64,000 nt of DNA from Kingella denitrificans ATCC 33394 (GTDB lineage: Bacteria; Pseudomonadota; Gammaproteobacteria; Burkholderiales; Neisseriaceae). Location of the stretch: NCBI RefSeq assembly GCF_000190695.1, contig NZ_GL870929.1, forward strand, positions 709,976-773,975, in the 5' to 3' direction. Position 1 is the stretch's first letter. Every line of letters starts with the position of its first letter. A program made the translations under genes and the position numbers. Shown here piece by piece: positions 61,803 to 64,000 of the stretch. The notes under the pieces were generated by a model. It was not told the origin of the DNA. It made no database searches and worked only from the letters and a program-made list of their open reading frames with translations.

Positions 61803-61921
61803 GGGTATCTCCTTTGGGTGTGCGGATTGTCGGATTGAGAAACCCAATCTTAACACGCACGGCGGGATACCCGCCCCATGGCAAAGGCAGCCTGCAAACA
61901 TAGTTCTGTTTTCAGGCTGCC
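61798..61921. repeat. Duplicated leader/uptake segment, copy 1
   Basis: 124 bp, nearly identical to 63141-63264; contains ATG-proximal SD, a ...GGCGGGATACCCGCC... palindrome (61861-61875) and two uptake sequences in inverted order. It is the leader of the gene at 61344. Confidence 0.85.
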
Positions 61922-61932
61922 GAAATATATCA

Positions 61933-62030
61933 GGCAGCCTGAAAGTGCAAATCTACAAAATCAAGCCTGTTTTGCTTTTGTTGTTTCTGAATAGTAGAGC
62001 AGGTTTCTTTGTGTGGTTTTTTTTGGGAGT
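61933..62030. repeat. Duplicated leader, copy 2
   Basis: Second copy of 61144-61238, directly before the gene at 62035, so it carries that gene's ribosome site region (TTGGGAG). Confidence 0.8.
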
Positions 62031-62034
62031 TTTT

Positions 62035-62424
62035 ATGAATAATCGTTTTGCCCTGTCGGAAGAGCAGCGGCTTTTGCAGCTATACGGCCTGATGGCGAAA
62101 GAAGCGTTTACCGCCATCCGCTATTTGAGTGCGGGACGGTCTTCGCTGTATCACGAAAACCTCAATCCGGTTTTGGACAATTTTACCGATGACCGATTGC
62201 GCGAAAATATGACGGCCATCGGGCAGTTGTCGGAAGCGATGCACAATCTGCCCGTCCATGCGGATGACCGCAACGACAGTGCATGTACGCTGCGCTGTAT
62301 CGAACGGTTCATAGTATTGCAGCCCAGGTTGGCGGAGCGTTTCGGCTTTCCCGGGCTGGTGCGGCAGATTAGGGAATTGGATTCCGGTATTGATAATTTA
62401 ATATTTGAAGATAAACCGCTATGA
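62035..62424 (+). CDS. Helical protein, unknown
   Basis: 129 residues from ATG at 62035. All-helical pattern (SEEQRLLQLYGLMAKEAFTAIRYLS, RLRENMTAIGQLSEAMHNL). Unknown family. The ATGA overlap with the next gene shows translational coupling. Confidence 0.6.
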   Translation: MNNRFALSEEQRLLQLYGLMAKEAFTAIRYLSAGRSSLYHENLNPVLDNFTDDRLRENMTAIGQLSEAMHNLPVHADDRNDSACTLRCIERFIVLQPRLAERFGFPGLVRQIRELDSGIDNLIFEDKPL

Positions 62425-63110
62425 CTGATTCATCCGATTTATACGAATACCGTTTGGAAACGGCAGATGCCTCTGACGGTTTATTCATGCTGGCAGCCTT
62501 AGTTATTTCCGCATTGTTCAGCACAGGCCTGATAACGGTTTTGATACCTTCCAATCTGTATAACAACATGCCGGTAGTGGTGTACGCCATAATATGCGGA
62601 CTATGTACGATGTTTATATGGTTCGGTTTTATTCCCTTTTTGCCAGCAAGCAATCCGGAACGGTTTTACTTCGGACAACGGGGTTTTCGGTTTGAAAGCA
62701 GCCTTTACAGCAGCATAGCTTCGTTTTACCGTCCGGCCGATAAGGTTCGCCGGATTTCGCTGGGTCGGGACAACGTGCTGGAACTGACGGACAGTTTGGG
62801 CAACACGTTCCGCCTGCCGAAGGTGCGGTACAGCCTGCACAGCGAACGCGAGCTGGCGGAGTGCTTTCCGCACGCAATGGTTTGGCAGGCCGAACTGGAA
62901 ACCGAAATACAGACAGAGGAACGGAAGCATTGGATAACCGCATTAGACAGCTATTTTGCCGACGGCACGAAATTTATCCGTCTGTTCCGTGCGCCCGCCT
63001 TGTTTGGGATTTTGTTCGTGCTGGCTGATGCGGCTCTCGGTAGGCAGTTTGACCTCCAGAAGTTGGCTGCCGTTTCTGTTCCGATATTTTTCCTTTGGTG
63101 GCTGGAATAG
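62421..63110 (+). CDS. Membrane protein, unknown
   Basis: 229 residues. Two adjacent transmembrane helices (residues about 20-45 and 50-70) are followed by a soluble PH-like part (YFGQRGFRFESSLYSSIASFYRPADKVRRISLG) and a C-terminal helix (FGILFVLADAALGRQF) near the end. Coupled to the gene at 62035; the two may form a two-component membrane system. Confidence 0.6.
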   Translation: MTDSSDLYEYRLETADASDGLFMLAALVISALFSTGLITVLIPSNLYNNMPVVVYAIICGLCTMFIWFGFIPFLPASNPERFYFGQRGFRFESSLYSSIASFYRPADKVRRISLGRDNVLELTDSLGNTFRLPKVRYSLHSERELAECFPHAMVWQAELETEIQTEERKHWITALDSYFADGTKFIRLFRAPALFGILFVLADAALGRQFDLQKLAAVSVPIFFLWWLE

Positions 63111-63140
63111 TTCAGGTCATGTTCTTTCAGTTTTTTATTT

Positions 63141-63264
63141 TCCATGGGTATCTCCTTCGGGTGTGCGGATTGTCGGATTAGGAAACCCAATCTTAACACG
63201 CACGGCGGGATACCCGCCCCATGGCAAAGGCAGCCTGCAAACAGAACTATGTTTTCAGGCTGCC
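63141..63264. repeat. Duplicated leader/uptake segment, copy 2
   Basis: Near-identical to 61798-61921. On the minus strand it would start a frame MENKKLKEHD running into the 3' end of the gene at 62421, so it is a leader without its gene. Confidence 0.85.
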
Positions 63265-63366
63265 CTAATTTTATGCGGTGGCAAATCCGTTTCAAATTCA
63301 CGGCCTTGCCGCCTTTTTCCAACCCTTGTCCACAAAAACTGTGGACAATATCTAACGGAGTATCCT

Positions 63367-63630
63367 ATGGCACATCGTTACACCCGCCGCTGGGATGAAG
63401 AGCGGCTGCTCGCGGTATTGGCCTACCGCCCGTTTGTCACGGTATCGCATTTCGCACATGAAGACAAAGCCAAACGGCGTTGTGCCGCTGCCGCTAAAAG
63501 GCGCGGTTTGGTGGTGCTGGAAGACGGCGGTACGGGCTACTTCACCGTGCGGCTCGCCAAGCAGCCTGCAACCGCCTATGCGCGGCGGAAGTACGGGTTG
63601 CAGGCTGCCTTGCCACCCGTCAAGAAATAA
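63367..63630 (+). CDS. Small basic protein upstream of vapD
   Basis: 87 residues from ATG at 63367 (SD CGGAG). A winged-helix-like pattern: ERLLAVLAYRPFVTVSHFA, then KRRCAAAAKRRGLVVLEDGG. Rich in Arg and Lys, so nucleic acid binding is likely. It lies 45 bp before vapD and could be its antitoxin (VapX-like position); this is inferred. DUS-encoded KQPAT and LQAAL are present. Confidence 0.55.
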   Translation: MAHRYTRRWDEERLLAVLAYRPFVTVSHFAHEDKAKRRCAAAAKRRGLVVLEDGGTGYFTVRLAKQPATAYARRKYGLQAALPPVKK

Positions 63631-63675
63631 GGCAATATATCGAGCGTTATCCCGCAATCATCAGAAAGAAACAAC

Positions 63676-64000
63676 ATGAGCCGTTACCTGATTACCTTTG
63701 ACATGGATACCAACTGCCTGAAAGACAATTATCACGGGAACAGCTATACCAACGCTTACGGAGATATTAGAAACATCTTTCACAAACACGGGTTTGAGAA
63801 TATACAGGGCAGCGTTTACCTTGGACGTGAAGGAATCAGCGAAGCGCATGGAACGATTGCCATCCAAGAATTGACCGCCCGGTTTGACTGGTTCTATTCC
63901 TGCATTTCAAACATCAGGTTTTACCGGCTTGAAAGCGATTTGAACGCCCAATTTATCGCCGACGGGGTTTACCAAGCCAAACAGGCCTTTCTCCAACGTA
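63676..64000 (+). CDS. vapD: VapD-family ribonuclease, cut by the window end
   Basis: 108 codons are present. MSRYLITFDMDTNCLKDNYHG, YTNAYGDIRNIFHKHGFENIQGSVYLG and AIQELTARFDWFYSCISNIRFYRLES match VapD, a Cas2-like-fold ribonuclease found on mobile elements of Neisseria, Haemophilus and Helicobacter. The N-terminal Asp (TFDMD) is the catalytic position. The 3' end is beyond the window. Confidence 0.88.
   Translation, partial: MSRYLITFDMDTNCLKDNYHGNSYTNAYGDIRNIFHKHGFENIQGSVYLGREGISEAHGTIAIQELTARFDWFYSCISNIRFYRLESDLNAQFIADGVYQAKQAFLQR

Overview
The window comes from a Neisseriaceae chromosome, most likely Kingella or a close relative. The main sign is the very dense 12-mer AAGCAGCCTGCA and its complement, the DNA uptake sequence (DUS) dialect described for part of Kingella. 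It occurs between genes, as inverted pairs acting as terminators, and inside genes, where it leaves peptides such as VQAAF, KQPA, SSLH and KAACT. Protein content (GltX, Tgt, MetG, Lgt, MgtE, PrmA, ArgA, RecB, Orn) fits a betaproteobacterial core genome. No species is claimed.

Positions 1-20780 are ordinary chromosome: gltX, a lipoprotein, a SUKH immunity-like gene with a possible toxin remnant, tgt, a CPBP membrane protease, metG, a Correia-like repeat, lgt, mgtE, prmA, a zinc-ribbon protein, argA, a translationally coupled recB-GT52-GT2 operon, and orn. A structured tRNA-like element near 2.6 kb is unexplained.

At 20786-20832 lies only the 3' part of a tRNA-Asn gene (minus strand), followed by its old terminator. 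Everything to the right reads as an integrative and conjugative element (ICE) inserted at tRNA-Asn; its far end, integrase and reconstituted tRNA would lie beyond 64000. The transfer module is complete: virB1-virB11 (21.0-31.8 kb, including a 44-residue virB7), an accessory stretch with duplicated small genes and a HEPN gene (31.9-36.4 kb), ssb, virD4, an 1854-residue polyvalent protein, a MOBP relaxase, rdgC and mobC. Behind mobC sits a probable oriT containing an IncP-type nic sequence, then about 19 TGTCT-like motifs spaced 10-12 bp apart, and a small DNA-binding candidate. Two clusters of TTTCGTAAC iterons flank the next gene.

The cargo (49.9-64 kb) has a cytosine-5 methyltransferase paired with a GHKL (MORC/MutL-type) ATPase; a DUF5131/TcmP pair bracketed by diverged direct repeats; a replication-initiator-like gene with divergent cro/repressor genes; and a run of toxin-antitoxin loci: mqsRA with two MqsA-type operators, a RelE/HTH pair, an orphan hicB with only the tail of hicA, and higBA with a palindromic operator. 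An Ash-like ORF preceded by a boxA sequence, small-gene cassettes with duplicated leaders, and a vapD gene cut by the window edge follow.

The strongest candidates for something new are the helically phased motif array beside oriT, the mirrored iteron clusters, the repeat-bracketed DUF5131/TcmP module, and the methyltransferase/GHKL pair without an evident nuclease.
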